Source of the DNA: Clostridia bacterium | Lineage (GTDB): Bacteria; Bacillota; Clostridia; Oscillospirales; Acutalibacteraceae | DNA length: 64,000 nt | Assembly (NCBI GenBank): GCA_017409475.1 | Contig: JAFQSP010000003.1 | Coordinates: forward strand, 1-64,000 | Direction of reading: 5' to 3' | Shown: one piece after another, positions 42,375 to 52,106 of the stretch | Position numbering within the stretch: the first letter of the stretch is position 1 | Layout of the letters: each line of letters starts with the position of its first letter | Notes under the pieces: model-generated | The model's input: the letters and a program-made list of their open reading frames with translations, nothing else | What the model was told of the DNA's origin: nothing | Databases searched by the model: none | Program-made: the position numbers and the translations under genes

Positions 42375-43625
42375 TTATTTATAAAGGGGATATTTTGCAC
42401 AAATTTCGGCAACGCTCTGCTTAATATATTCCTGCTTATTTTCAAAGTCGAAGATAGCAAGAGCAATAAGCTCACCGATTTTTGTGAAATCGTCAACGCC
42501 GAGACCTCTTGAAGTAGCGGCAGGAGTACCTACGCGGATACCGCTTGTGATAAAGGGACTTTCGGGGTCATTCGGGATAGCGTTTTTATTAGTTGTGATG
42601 TTAACAGCGTCAAGACGGTGTTCGAGCTCCTTACCTGTAACACCTGTACCGCGAAGGTCGAGGAGAATGAGGTGATTGTCGGTACCGCCGGAAACGATGT
42701 TAATATTATTTGCTTTTAAAGAAGCGGCAAGTGCCTGAGAATTTTCAATAATACGCTTCTGATAATCTTTAAATTCGTCGGTCAGTGCCTCGCCGAACGA
42801 AACTGCCTTTGCAGCGATAACGTGCATAAGAGGACCGCCCTGCATGCCTGGGAAAATGGCCTTGTCAATTACCTTTGCATACTTTTCTTTGCAAAGAATC
42901 ATACCGCCACGGGGACCGCGAAGCGTCTTATGTGTAGTAGTGGTAACAACGTCGGCGTACTGAACGGGATTGATGTGGAGCCCTGCGGCAACGAGGCCGG
43001 CGATGTGAGCCATGTCAACCATCATAATTGCGCCAACCTCGTCACAGATGTCGCGAATAATGTCAAAGCGAATTTCACGTGGATATGCTGAAGCGCCCGA
43101 AACGATGAGCTTCGGCTTGCACTCAACTGCAATTCTTCTCATTTCGTCATAATCAATATATCCTTCGGCGTTAACACCGTAAGGAACGAAGTTATAGTTT
43201 TTACCGGATGCGTTAACGGGTGAACCGTGTGTCAAATGTCCGCCGTGAGCAAGATTCATACCCATAACGGTGTCGCCATTTTCAACGAGAGCAAAATATA
43301 CGGCGAGGTTAGCCTGAGCTCCCGAATGCGGCTGAACGTTAGCATGCTCGGCGCCAAAGAGCTTCTTAGCTCTATCGCGTGCAATATCTTCAACAATGTC
43401 AACGCACTGACAGCCGCCGTAGTAGCGCTTTGAGGGATATCCTTCAGCATACTTGTTTGTGAGAACCGAACCCATAGCAGCCATAACAGCAGGGGAAACA
43501 AAGTTTTCCGATGCGATAAGCTCGATATTAGCCTGCTGACGTTTGAGCTCGAGATTCATAGCGTCAGCAACTTCGTTGTCATAGTTTTTGACAAAGCTGA
43601 TTGTGTCTAAATAATCCTGATACAT
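42375..43625 (-). CDS. glyA: Serine hydroxymethyltransferase
   Basis: PLP enzyme of 416 residues interconverting serine and glycine with THF. Motifs: [37 protein letters not shown] at the N-terminus (written in parts: [20 protein letters not shown]), [12 protein letters not shown], and the PLP Lys in [14 protein letters not shown]. It is the last gene of a three-gene unit after tmcAL and a mutarotase-like gene. It feeds one-carbon units to the same folate pool as fhs. Confidence 0.95.
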   Translation of the reverse strand: MYQDYLDTISFVKNYDNEVADAMNLELKRQQANIELIASENFVSPAVMAAMGSVLTNKYAEGYPSKRYYGGCQCVDIVEDIARDRAKKLFGAEHANVQPHSGAQANLAVYFALVENGDTVMGMNLAHGGHLTHGSPVNASGKNYNFVPYGVNAEGYIDYDEMRRIAVECKPKLIVSGASAYPREIRFDIIRDICDEVGAIMMVDMAHIAGLVAAGLHINPVQYADVVTTTTHKTLRGPRGGMILCKEKYAKVIDKAIFPGMQGGPLMHVIAAKAVSFGEALTDEFKDYQKRIIENSQALAASLKANNINIVSGGTDNHLILLDLRGTGVTGKELEHRLDAVNITTNKNAIPNDPESPFITSGIRVGTPAATSRGLGVDDFTKIGELIALAIFDFENKQEYIKQSVAEICAKYPLYK

Positions 43626-43640
43626 TTTTTCTTTCTCCCT

Positions 43641-44576
43641 TTATTTCAAATTATTTAAAAACTCTTTTATTGCCGCTTCATCCTTTGCGTCGGGTGTACT
43701 GCTTGCTTTATAAAGCGACCAATTTTCGATACTTTCGGCCGATTCACCCGGGGCTAAATCATAAATCTGGCTGAGGCTTTCAAGCTCGAGAATGTTTTTG
43801 TCGGTGTATGTTTCAAAGTTCACATTGTTGTCGGGATAAGCAACGGCATCCTTGTAATCAAAGCGGCAAACAAAAACGTCATCACCGAGTATATAAGCGG
43901 CAAATCCGTTTTGGTTATCTGTGCCAAGCTTAAAGGGACCGTTAGCATTTTTATCCTGACGTACGGTTATGTATTCGTTGCCGAAATAGAATCGGTCATC
44001 GGTAACGTTTGAATAGGGCCAAAGTGATATAATTCTGTTTGCGAGAAGACCGGTATCGTGGGTATTTTGCGGTATAATTTCGAGACCACCGCTGTTAAGC
44101 ACCGAAATTCCCCAGAGAGAGCATTGACGATTAACGTTGTTTGTGTTCTTAACCCTGTGAATGACCTTCATATCAGGGGCATTATCGGCCATCTGAACCT
44201 CGATTTGAAGCTGAACCTTGTTTCCTATCTGCTCATTTGGTGTGAAAATAGCGCCATTGTCGGTGATTTCGTATTTTACCTCGTCATTGTCGGGGTAATA
44301 AGTTTCGGGTGAACTTTCGGGCGTTAGCCAGAGACGGTGACCGCCATAAATATACCATGTGGCCGATTCATAATAATATTCATCGTATTTTTCGCCGCTA
44401 CGATTTGATTTTCTCTCAATATCGTTGTAAAAAATATTATCTCCGTTGCAATGAGCAAAGCGGATAATTCGGGGTCCTACGTCGATGGTAACGTATGTCT
44501 CAATAATTCCATTTGTAATCTTTACGCAACGACCGTAATTTTCGTATTTTTCGATAATCTCGTGTGTAATAGCCAT
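43641..44576 (-). CDS. Mutarotase-like beta-sandwich protein (DUF4380 type)
   Basis: This 311-residue cytoplasmic protein has the sequence pattern of aldose-1-epimerase-like beta-sandwiches: an early TYVTIDVGPRIIRF, then IYGGHRLWLTPE and a late DLAPGESAESIENWSLY. It fits DUF4380-type proteins, whose substrates are unknown. It starts 1 bp after the tmcAL stop and ends 15 bp before glyA, so it is in the same transcript. Sugar binding or epimerisation is likely from the fold but not shown. Confidence 0.6.
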   Translation of the reverse strand: MAITHEIIEKYENYGRCVKITNGIIETYVTIDVGPRIIRFAHCNGDNIFYNDIERKSNRSGEKYDEYYYESATWYIYGGHRLWLTPESSPETYYPDNDEVKYEITDNGAIFTPNEQIGNKVQLQIEVQMADNAPDMKVIHRVKNTNNVNRQCSLWGISVLNSGGLEIIPQNTHDTGLLANRIISLWPYSNVTDDRFYFGNEYITVRQDKNANGPFKLGTDNQNGFAAYILGDDVFVCRFDYKDAVAYPDNNVNFETYTDKNILELESLSQIYDLAPGESAESIENWSLYKASSTPDAKDEAAIKEFLNNLK

Positions 44577-44577
44577 T

Positions 44578-45777
44578 TTAGGTCTCCTCAGATTTTTTTA
44601 TCATGACAATAGGATCAGTCATATCCTTGCCGCAGGGCTTATTTGTCGGTGACATCAGCCAATATAAATCAGCAGCATTACCTTCTAATGAAAACATATT
44701 TACCGCCTGTTTGTCAAGAGTATTTACCTCTTTTGTTCGAGTAATAATGGGTAGAGTGGCTGTTTTTTTTATTATTTTGAGAATTTGGCGTCCTTTTTGA
44801 TTTGCTCCGAGAATTCTGATATACGGAACAGGTGCCAAAACAGTATCTCTGCTAACCCCTAAATAAGCCGAAAGAAGTATTCTCCTTATCCTCGCCATTG
44901 TATAGCGCTTTGATTTAATTTTGTTTATTATTTCGTCGAGCGAGGTTCCTTTTCTTATCGCATTAAAAATACGGTTTTCGAGTCCTTCGCTAACATCGGG
45001 AAGATTCTTTATATCCTCGACCGAAAGCCGCCTTAAATGCGAAATAATCGCGTTTTCAGCTCGTTTTAAGCTAACGGGTGCATTGTCCGAATCAATTTCG
45101 CTTTTTAGAATTTCGGCTGCAGCTGTGGGCATATATTTTGCCGCACCTTTTATATCACCCAAAAGGAGTATTTGCCTTATTTGAGACGCGCTTGCAAATC
45201 CGTCTATTGCATCGCCATCGTGAGCCGCACCTATTCTTTTTATCGCAATCGGCTTAATTTCGCTGTCACCAAGTGCCGTGACGTATTCAACAGCCAATGT
45301 GTCATTCGGGTTTTTGAGAATAGCAGCCGCTTTTTTATCAATCGATGCTACTGCCTTTTCTCTTGCGGCGGCAAAGGTGATTCCTTTGTCAAGCTGACCT
45401 TTCAGCTCGTCGCTAATATCATTTTTTATTATTTCGGCGGTGCATTTGATAAGCCCAACGTCTCCACATTCCGAGCCGAAAGCAATCGCATCAACAATTC
45501 CGCAAGCCTTAATAATCTTGACGGCACCGAATGCAAATTTTTGTGCCGAAGCGACTGCATAGGGGAGGGGTAACTCGATTACAAGGTCAACCCCGGAGGA
45601 AATGGCCATTTTTGCTCGTGAACGCTTGTCCGAAATGGCCGCGTCACCTCGCTGAACAAAGTTACCGCTCATAACCGCAATAATCCCGTCGTAGCCCATA
45701 TTTCTGACCATGGTCAGCATGTATTCGTGACCGAGGTGAAAGGGATTGTATTCAGCAATAACAGCGGCAATCTTCAC
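44578..45777 (-). CDS. tmcAL: tRNA(Met) cytidine acetate ligase
   Basis: Nucleotidyltransferase-like enzyme of 399 residues (formerly YlbM) that activates acetate with ATP to form N4-acetylcytidine at the wobble base of elongator tRNA-Met. The N-terminus IAEYNPFHLGHEYML carries the HxGH-type motif, followed by VMSGNFVQRGD and ELPLPYAVASAQKFAFGAV. I chose the GTG at 45777, 8 bp after GGAGG; a TTG five codons earlier is buried in that site. It is divergent from ackA, which also handles acetate. Confidence 0.9.
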   Translation of the reverse strand: MKIAAVIAEYNPFHLGHEYMLTMVRNMGYDGIIAVMSGNFVQRGDAAISDKRSRAKMAISSGVDLVIELPLPYAVASAQKFAFGAVKIIKACGIVDAIAFGSECGDVGLIKCTAEIIKNDISDELKGQLDKGITFAAAREKAVASIDKKAAAILKNPNDTLAVEYVTALGDSEIKPIAIKRIGAAHDGDAIDGFASASQIRQILLLGDIKGAAKYMPTAAAEILKSEIDSDNAPVSLKRAENAIISHLRRLSVEDIKNLPDVSEGLENRIFNAIRKGTSLDEIINKIKSKRYTMARIRRILLSAYLGVSRDTVLAPVPYIRILGANQKGRQILKIIKKTATLPIITRTKEVNTLDKQAVNMFSLEGNAADLYWLMSPTNKPCGKDMTDPIVMIKKSEET

Positions 45778-45802
45778 CGATTTATCCTCCAATAAATAAT
45801 AC

Positions 45803-45831
45803 TTGAAAAATTCGGCAATGTATATTAAAAT
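45803..45831 (+). promoter_or_regulatory. Sigma-A promoter of ackA
   Basis: TTGAAA and TAAAAT with 17 bp between, 88 bp upstream of the ackA start. Confidence 0.7.
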
Positions 45832-45853
45832 ACATATTATGTGAATAATATAG

Positions 45854-45882
45854 ATTTTACCTTATTTTTCGCAATACTTCAA
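45854..45882 (-). promoter_or_regulatory. Sigma-A promoter of the tmcAL-glyA operon
   Basis: Minus strand TTGAAG (45877-45882) and TAAAAT (45854-45859), 17 bp apart. It lies downstream of the divergent ackA promoter, so the two transcripts would overlap at their 5' ends. Confidence 0.7.
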
Positions 45883-45919
45883 GTGAAATCTAAAAGTTAA
45901 TATGGAGGAAATGTAAAAA

Positions 45920-47140
45920 ATGAAGATTTTGGTTGTAAATGCCGGTAGCTCATCACTCAAATATCAGCTTATCGACATGAAGGACGAAACTGTTATCGCA
46001 AAGGGTATCTGTGAGCGTATCGGTGACACCGGCGCCATCAGCCATAAGACCTTTGACGATAGAAAGTATTCAGCCGATATTCCCATGCCCAATCATACCG
46101 TTGCTTTCAACTGTGTAGTTGACGCTCTTACAAGCAAGGAATACGGAGTAATCGACTCTATGAGCGAAATTTCGGCAGTAGGTCACCGTGTCGTTCAGGG
46201 CGGCTCAATATTCGACCGTTCGGTTATCGTTGACGAAAAGGTAATAGAGGATATTTATAACCTCGCCGAGCTTGCTCCTCTTCATAACAAGGCTCACGTT
46301 CAGGGTATCCGCGCTTGTATCGAATGTCTCGGAAACGAAGTGCCCCAGGTTGTTGTATTCGATACCGCATTCCACCAGACCATGCCCGCAAAATCATATA
46401 TGTACCCGATTCCTTACGAAATGTACGAAAAGTACAAGATTCGCCGTTACGGCTTCCACGGAACATCACACCGTTTTGTTTCGGGCGTTATGACCGACAT
46501 TCTCGGAAAGGTAGAGGGAACAAAGATTGTTACCTGCCATCTCGGAAACGGCTCATCAATTTCAGCCGTTAAGGACGGTAAGGTTATCGATACCACAATG
46601 GGCTTCACTCCTCTTGCAGGTGTTGAAATGGGTACCCGTTGCGGCGACGTTGACCCCGCTGTTGTTACCTTTATTATGGAAAAAGAGGGCTTCACACCCG
46701 ACGAAATGAGCAACTTTATGAATAAAAAGTGCGGTTTCCTCGGCGTAACCTCCGGCTACTCATCTGACTCACGCGACCTCGAGGATGCTATTGCCGCCGG
46801 CCCCTCAAATCCCCATTACGAAAAGTCAAAGCTTGCCGTTGACATCTTGATTCAGGATGTTAAAAAGTACATCGGCTCATACGCTGCCGAAATGAACGGC
46901 CTTGACGCAATCGTATTCACCGCAGGCCTTGGCGAAAACAATACACACCTTCGCGAAGAGGTTTGCTCCGATATGGAATATTTCGGAATCGAAATCGACC
47001 GCGAAATTAACGAAAAGACCCTCCGTCAGTCGAATATTGTTAAAATTTCGACCGATAATTCAAAGGTTGCAGTATATGTAATCCCGACCAATGAGGAGCT
47101 CGTAATCGCACGCGATACACTTGCCCTCATCAGTAAATGA
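45920..47140 (+). CDS. ackA: Acetate kinase
   Basis: Enzyme of 406 residues making ATP and acetate from acetyl phosphate. Motifs: LVVNAGSSSLKYQLID at the start, VVFDTAFHQTMP, RRYGFHGTSHRFVS, CHLGNGSSISAV, TMGFTPLAGVEMGTRCGDVDP and FTAGLGENN. It is a key step of fermentative energy metabolism. Phosphotransacetylase (pta) is not adjacent. GGAGG precedes the ATG. Confidence 0.96.
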   Translation: MKILVVNAGSSSLKYQLIDMKDETVIAKGICERIGDTGAISHKTFDDRKYSADIPMPNHTVAFNCVVDALTSKEYGVIDSMSEISAVGHRVVQGGSIFDRSVIVDEKVIEDIYNLAELAPLHNKAHVQGIRACIECLGNEVPQVVVFDTAFHQTMPAKSYMYPIPYEMYEKYKIRRYGFHGTSHRFVSGVMTDILGKVEGTKIVTCHLGNGSSISAVKDGKVIDTTMGFTPLAGVEMGTRCGDVDPAVVTFIMEKEGFTPDEMSNFMNKKCGFLGVTSGYSSDSRDLEDAIAAGPSNPHYEKSKLAVDILIQDVKKYIGSYAAEMNGLDAIVFTAGLGENNTHLREEVCSDMEYFGIEIDREINEKTLRQSNIVKISTDNSKVAVYVIPTNEELVIARDTLALISK

Positions 47141-47160
47141 TTTAAAATACTAATTTTAAG

Positions 47161-47192
47161 CCTCCTGTACTTGCTTGTCCAGGAGGTTTTTG
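47161..47192 (+). terminator. Terminator of ackA
   Basis: CCTCCTG and CAGGAGG pair around TACTTGCTTGTC and are followed by TTTTTGTT. Confidence 0.82.
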
Positions 47193-47219
47193 TTATACTT
47201 TTATTTGGGAGGAGTGAAA

Positions 47220-47960
47220 ATGAACAGGAAAATAATTGCGACAGTGTTTATGCTTTTAGCTGTATGGTTTATGTTGCCGATTTGCAGCGGCATTTTACAT
47301 ATAGGAATGATATATCCGGCATTGATTTTGATTTTTCTTGCCGCTGTTTTGCTTATGTGGGAAAAGGTTAAGAATTTTGCTGTCGAGCATAAAATCATCT
47401 TTCGCGGACTTTGCTTCGTTTTTGTTATCGGAATGGCGGTTATTATTGTTCCGCTTGTGTTTATGGTATCATCTGTGCTGAATGCGCCGCCTGAAAATGC
47501 TACGGTCATTGTCCTCGGCTGTAAGGTGAATGGCGAAACTCCGTCAAAAATGTTATATGATCGGTCATTGTCAGCCCTTGAATATCTAAACGAAAATCCC
47601 GAAGCCGTTTGTATAGCATCTGGAGGTCAGGGAAAAGGTGAGGATATTAGCGAAGCACAGGCAATTTACAATATCTTGACCCAAAACGGTATTTCACCAG
47701 ATAGAATATATCTTGAAGATAAATCAACTACAACGGCAGAAAACATGGAATATAGCGCTGAAATAATAGCGAAAAACGGGTTGTCATCCAATGTTGCTAT
47801 AGCATCTGATAATTTTCATCAGTTTCGTGCTGGAATTTTTGCTGAAAAAAATGGACTTTCCGCCTATTCGGTTGGTTGTATGACATATCTGTTTGTTTCA
47901 CCGGGCTATTGGGCAAGGGAAGTGCTTGCTGTATATAAAGCTGTTTTGTTAGGATATTAA
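47220..47960 (+). CDS. YdcF/SanA-like DUF218 membrane protein
   Basis: This 246-residue protein has three N-terminal membrane helices and a DUF218 domain from about residue 98: VIVLGCKVNGETPSKMLYDR, ASGGQGKGEDISEAQ, LEDKSTTTAENM and ASDNFHQFRAG. Relatives (YdcF, SanA, ElyC) influence envelope permeability and lipid carrier metabolism. The ATG at 47220 follows GGGAGGAG. It is a single gene between two terminators. Confidence 0.85.
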   Translation: MNRKIIATVFMLLAVWFMLPICSGILHIGMIYPALILIFLAAVLLMWEKVKNFAVEHKIIFRGLCFVFVIGMAVIIVPLVFMVSSVLNAPPENATVIVLGCKVNGETPSKMLYDRSLSALEYLNENPEAVCIASGGQGKGEDISEAQAIYNILTQNGISPDRIYLEDKSTTTAENMEYSAEIIAKNGLSSNVAIASDNFHQFRAGIFAEKNGLSAYSVGCMTYLFVSPGYWAREVLAVYKAVLLGY

Positions 47961-47968
47961 AAAATGAA

Positions 47969-48001
47969 AAAAACGCCCTGATTAAATCAGGGCGTTTTTT
48001 T
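47969..48001. terminator. Bidirectional terminator
   Basis: AAAACGCCCTGATT and AATCAGGGCGTTTT form a tight stem followed by T residues on both strands. It separates the DUF218 gene from the convergent ECF gene. Confidence 0.92.
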
Positions 48002-48002
48002 G

Positions 48003-48509
48003 TTATATAGTATGTATATTTAACTTTTTAATTGCGCCGATTAAAAGCGTTCCTGCCACAATGCCGGTCAATCCTTGGAATACGTTTCCTAAAACACTTT
48101 GAATGGCTAACATCGGGTTAAAGAAAATCGCCTCAAATACGAAATATCCGGATATCATAATTATTTCAGCAATAACCGCGCTTGATATATACGAGATGAC
48201 GATTCGCTTTTTACTGCCTTTTGAAATCGCTTTAAACAATGCCCACGCGCACAGTGCCATACTTCCTTTTATAATAAACGTCGGGATAATGTAAATCGTG
48301 TACGAGGATAAAAAGTCAGCCAAAGCCGAGCCAATTGCGGCGGCAAGAATTCCAAACGGGCCAAGCAGCCATCCCGCGATAAGTACGAAGCAGTCACCAA
48401 AATTTACATATCCCGTCGGCGAAGGGATTCGTATTATCATGGTTGCTACGGCAATAACCGCCGAAAACATGGCGGTTAGTATTATTTTTTTAAGATTTTT
48501 TGTATTCAT
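48003..48509 (-). CDS. ECF transporter S component
   Basis: This 168-residue membrane protein has about five or six helices. LTAMFSAVIAVATMIIRIPSP and YVNFGDCFVLIAGWLLGP followed by AAAIGSALADFLSSY match substrate-binding (S) subunits of energy-coupling-factor vitamin transporters. The cargo is not clear. No riboswitch precedes it. The ATG at 48509 follows AGGTGA; a GTG upstream is inside that site. Confidence 0.85.
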   Translation of the reverse strand: MNTKNLKKIILTAMFSAVIAVATMIIRIPSPTGYVNFGDCFVLIAGWLLGPFGILAAAIGSALADFLSSYTIYIIPTFIIKGSMALCAWALFKAISKGSKKRIVISYISSAVIAEIIMISGYFVFEAIFFNPMLAIQSVLGNVFQGLTGIVAGTLLIGAIKKLNIHTI

Positions 48510-48548
48510 TTTTAATTTCACCTGCGAAAATAGCGTTTTTCGGCTAAA

Positions 48549-48577
48549 ATTTTACCATATTAAAAGTACTATGTCAA
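48549..48577 (-). promoter_or_regulatory. Sigma-A promoter of the ECF S-component gene
   Basis: Minus strand TTGACA (48572-48577) and TAAAAT (48549-48554) with 17 bp between. Confidence 0.82.
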
Positions 48578-48819
48578 ATAAGAATAAATAACATTCGAAT
48601 ATTTTTTAATAAAAAAGTCCATAATAGATTTGGTTATGGCATACATTTTATTGTGATTATAGTCTATAAGCTTTAAAATTTAACTTACAATTGCTGTAAA
48701 AACTGTAAATTTGTAGTTTTAAACACGCTCAAGTGTGCACTGCTCAAAGACAATTTAGTGTATTATGCATTATTTCGTGTACACAATTTGTTAAATTATT
48801 ACAAATGTTTTAAACAATC

Positions 48820-48873
48820 TTGAAAAAATAAAACAAATATGTTAAAATCGAAATGTGAAGAAAAAACTTCACA
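48820..48873 (+). promoter_or_regulatory. Promoter of sugar ABC operon with adjacent operator-like palindrome
   Basis: TTGAAA (48820-48825) and TAAAAT (48843-48848) are 17 bp apart. Just past the -10, TGTGAAGAAAAAACTTCACA at 48854-48873 is a perfect palindrome covering the expected transcription start, which suits a repressor site. A second short inverted repeat (CTGCA/TGCAG) lies at 48886-48903. The rest of the intergenic region (48580-48819) is AT-rich without clear features. Confidence 0.6.
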
Positions 48874-48923
48874 AAATATTATAAACTGCAATTATAAATG
48901 CAGTAGTGTCAGGAGGCTTATTT

Positions 48924-50249
48924 ATGCGTAGAATTCTATCAATGATTTTGGCAGTAATGCTTGTTGCGTTATGTTTTGCCTCATGTGGCTCAAACAGCAG
49001 CGACACTGCAGAAGCCGGCTCGGTATTTTATTTAAACTTTAAACCTGAGCAGGATGAACAGTGGCAGGCACTTGCCAAAAAGTATCAAGAAGCAACCGGA
49101 ATTAAAACAACGGTTGTAACCGCAGCAGAGGGCACATATGAATCCACTCTCACAGCCGAGATGGATAAGAGCGACCCGCCCACACTTTTCCAGGTTAACG
49201 GACCGGTTGGTCTCGCAAACTGGCAGGATTACTGCTACGACCTTTCAAAGAGTGACGTTTACAAGGAATTAAAGAGTGACGATTTCGCACTCAAGGGAGC
49301 AAATGGCGAAGTTTATGGTATTGCTTATGTTATCGAAACATACGGTATCATTTATAACAAGACCATTCTTCAGAAATATTTTGACGCAGATTGGTCAACA
49401 ATAAAGTCGATTGATAAGCTCAATAACTTTGATGCTCTTTCGACAGTAGCTTCAGAAATTCAGGCTCACAAGGCTGACATCGGTGTTGACGGTGCATTTA
49501 CTTCTGCCGGTATGGATTCATCATCCGACTGGAGATTTAAGACTCACCTTGCCAACATGGCTATCTACTACGAATATCTTGCTGACGGAATCGGCAAAAC
49601 AGATGCTATAAAGGGCACATATCTCGAAAATTATAAAAAGATTTGGGACCTCTATATCAACTATGCAACCTGCAAACCCACCGATCTTGCTTCAAAGACA
49701 AGTACTGATGCTGAAACCGAGTTCAAGAGCGGAAAGGCTGTATTCTATCAGAATGGTACTTGGGCTTATGGCTCAACTGCTTATGACGAAGCTACCGGCT
49801 TAGGACTCAAGGATGACGAATTTGGCATGCTTCCCATCTACATGGGCGTTGACGGCGAAGAGAACCTCGGCCTTTGCACCGGTTCTGAAAACTACTGGTG
49901 CGTAAACGCAAAGGCTGACGAAGCTGACATCAAGGCTACACTCGACTTCTTAAAGTGGGTTGTTACCGACGATGCAGGAACATCAGCTCTTGCTAACGAC
50001 ATGGGATTTGTAATTCCGTTCAAGAATGCAAAAGAAGCTTCAAATCCGCTCGTTAAGATTGCTAACGACTATGTAACAGCAGGCAAGACTTCTGTTTCAT
50101 GGAACTTCCCGACCATTCCTTCTGAGGATTGGAAAAACGGTGTAGGCGCTGCTCTTACTCAGTATGCTGCCGGTACTGGAAGCTGGGACGATGTTAAATT
50201 GGCATTTGTTGACGGCTGGGCAAGAGAATACAAAAAAGCAAACGGCTAA
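48924..50249 (+). CDS. Sugar ABC transporter substrate-binding lipoprotein
   Basis: This 441-residue protein has a lipoprotein signal (MRRILSMILAVMLVALCFASC, lipid on Cys21) and a family 1 extracellular solute-binding fold. Features include a VFYLNFKPEQDEQWQALAKKYQEATG opening strand-helix unit (given in parts), VVTDDAGTSALANDMGF and a Trp-rich C-terminus. It captures oligosaccharides outside the cell for the two permeases downstream. With malQ behind it, maltodextrin-type glucans are the likely cargo. The ATG at 48924 follows AGGAGG. The ATPase (MsmX/MsiK-like) is not encoded here and may be shared. Confidence 0.9.
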   Translation: MRRILSMILAVMLVALCFASCGSNSSDTAEAGSVFYLNFKPEQDEQWQALAKKYQEATGIKTTVVTAAEGTYESTLTAEMDKSDPPTLFQVNGPVGLANWQDYCYDLSKSDVYKELKSDDFALKGANGEVYGIAYVIETYGIIYNKTILQKYFDADWSTIKSIDKLNNFDALSTVASEIQAHKADIGVDGAFTSAGMDSSSDWRFKTHLANMAIYYEYLADGIGKTDAIKGTYLENYKKIWDLYINYATCKPTDLASKTSTDAETEFKSGKAVFYQNGTWAYGSTAYDEATGLGLKDDEFGMLPIYMGVDGEENLGLCTGSENYWCVNAKADEADIKATLDFLKWVVTDDAGTSALANDMGFVIPFKNAKEASNPLVKIANDYVTAGKTSVSWNFPTIPSEDWKNGVGAALTQYAAGTGSWDDVKLAFVDGWAREYKKANG

Positions 50250-50264
50250 TACTAATGTTTAGTT

Positions 50265-50292
50265 GAGGGGGCGGGCGGAAACGTCCGTCCTC
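50265..50292 (+). other. Intercistronic hairpin after the binding-protein gene
   Basis: GAGG...GGGCG pairs with CGTCC...CCTC around GAAA, forming a GC-rich stem with small mismatches. It lies between the binding protein and the first permease and has no U run. Such stems commonly protect the upstream mRNA, giving more binding protein than permease. Confidence 0.65.
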
Positions 50293-50313
50293 TTTGATAT
50301 AGGAGAATCGACT

Positions 50314-51204
50314 ATGAAAGATAGAAAAAGAATAAAAAGATTAAATCCGCTTCGAGCCTATTTCCCAGTATTTGTTTTACCGACCCTTGCTGCCTTCATA
50401 ATCGGTTTTTTATATCCGTTTATAAAGGGTATATATCTTTCGTTTTGTACATTTAGAACAACGAGTGATGCTAAATGGGTCGGTCTTGATAACTATATAA
50501 AGGCGTTTAATGACGAGGGCTTTTTCCATGCGTTCTGGTACACAGCTTTATTCACAGTTGTATCGGTGGTAGTAATTAATATTTTCGCGTTTATGGTGGC
50601 GTACGTGCTTACACGCGGAATAAGAGGGTCCAATACATTCAGAACGGTATTTTTTATGCCTAACCTTATCGGCGGAATTGTTCTCGGCTATATTTGGCAA
50701 ATGATTTTCGACGGCATTTTAAGAAATTACGGAACAAGTATTGTTCTTGATAGCCGTTTTGGTTTCTGGGGACTGATAATTCTCATGGCTTGGCAGCAAA
50801 TAGGCTATATGATGATTATTTATATTGCGGGGCTTCAAAGCGTACCGGAGGAGCTTAACGAAGCGGCAAAAATTGACGGTGCAAGTGGCTGGAAGGTGCT
50901 TAAACACATTACCATACCTACCGTTATGCCTTCAATCACAATTTGTACCTTTTTAACACTTACTAATTCATTTAAGCTATTTGACCAGAACTTAGCTCTT
51001 ACAAACGGAGCACCGATAGCCTTTACGGCTGAGGGCGCAATTAAGCAAACCGAAATGATTGCGCTGAATATTTATAACACATTTTACAGTAACGCAAATT
51101 GGCGAGGCGTAGGTCAGGCAAAGGCCGTATTATTCTTTGTTTTAGTTGCGGCAATTGCGCTTATTCAGCTTCGCTTCACAAGAAAGAGGGAGGTACAGCA
51201 ATGA
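50314..51204 (+). CDS. Sugar ABC transporter permease, MalF/MsmF-like
   Basis: Inner membrane permease of 296 residues with six helices. The EAA loop, ELNEAAKIDGASGWKVLKHITIP, contacts the ATPase. Family: binding-protein-dependent transport permease (carbohydrate uptake CUT1). The ATG at 50314 follows AGGAGA. The stop overlaps the next start by ATGA. Confidence 0.92.
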   Translation: MKDRKRIKRLNPLRAYFPVFVLPTLAAFIIGFLYPFIKGIYLSFCTFRTTSDAKWVGLDNYIKAFNDEGFFHAFWYTALFTVVSVVVINIFAFMVAYVLTRGIRGSNTFRTVFFMPNLIGGIVLGYIWQMIFDGILRNYGTSIVLDSRFGFWGLIILMAWQQIGYMMIIYIAGLQSVPEELNEAAKIDGASGWKVLKHITIPTVMPSITICTFLTLTNSFKLFDQNLALTNGAPIAFTAEGAIKQTEMIALNIYNTFYSNANWRGVGQAKAVLFFVLVAAIALIQLRFTRKREVQQ

Positions 51205-52067
51205 AATCAAAAGATTTTGCGCTTAAAAAACAGAATAAGCTGTCAAATATCATTTTGACGGTTGTTTTTTCAGTTATTTCGGTAATTTATGTGCTTCCTG
51301 TTTTTGTCGTTTTGATGAACTCGTTTAAGTTTAATGAATTCGTTAACTCAACAACCTTTGAACTTCCGAACGCAATTTCCTTTGCAGGATTTAATAATTA
51401 TATAAAGGGAATGACCTTTGGCAACTATCCGTTTTTTAATTCCGTATTTTACTCCTTTACAATAACAATTTTATCAACTATACTAATACTGTTATGCACG
51501 TCAATGTGCGCTTGGTATTTATCCCGCGTTGATAATTTTATTTGCAAGGTTGTATATTATCTTTGTGTATTTTCAATGGTAGTACCGTTCCAGATGGTAA
51601 TGTTCACCCTTTCAAAAACGGCTGATACGCTTAAATTAAATACACCTTATACTATACCGATTATCTATCTCGGCTTTGGCGCAGGACTTGCGGTGTTTAT
51701 GTTCAGCGGCTTTGTAAAATCGATGCCACTTTCGGTCGAGGAAGCGGCAAGTATCGATGGCTGCGGCCCGATAAGAACATTTTTTCAGGTAGTACTGCCT
51801 ATAATGAGACCCACAATTATCTCGGTTGGAATACTCGAAATAATGTGGATATGGAATGACTATTTGCTTCCGTACCTTGTCCTTGATAGAAAATTGTATA
51901 TGACAATTCCCATTCATATTCAGTATTTGCAGGGAAGCTATGGTGCGGTTGACCTTGGTGCAACAATGGCTCTTATCGTTTTGAGCGTAGTGCCGATTAT
52001 AATTTTCTACGCATTTTGCCAGAAGCATATTATAAAGGGCGTTATGGCGGGAGCAGTAAAGGGATAA
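51201..52067 (+). CDS. Sugar ABC transporter permease, MalG/MsmG-like
   Basis: Second CUT1 permease, 288 residues and six helices, with the EAA loop VEEAASIDGCGPIRTFFQVVLP. It pairs with the upstream permease. GGGAGG precedes the ATG. It lies 39 bp before malQ in the same operon. Confidence 0.92.
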   Translation: MKSKDFALKKQNKLSNIILTVVFSVISVIYVLPVFVVLMNSFKFNEFVNSTTFELPNAISFAGFNNYIKGMTFGNYPFFNSVFYSFTITILSTILILLCTSMCAWYLSRVDNFICKVVYYLCVFSMVVPFQMVMFTLSKTADTLKLNTPYTIPIIYLGFGAGLAVFMFSGFVKSMPLSVEEAASIDGCGPIRTFFQVVLPIMRPTIISVGILEIMWIWNDYLLPYLVLDRKLYMTIPIHIQYLQGSYGAVDLGATMALIVLSVVPIIIFYAFCQKHIIKGVMAGAVKG

Positions 52068-52106
52068 CTACAATAAGGGAAATTTAAATTTGAAGGAGAG
52101 AATAAT

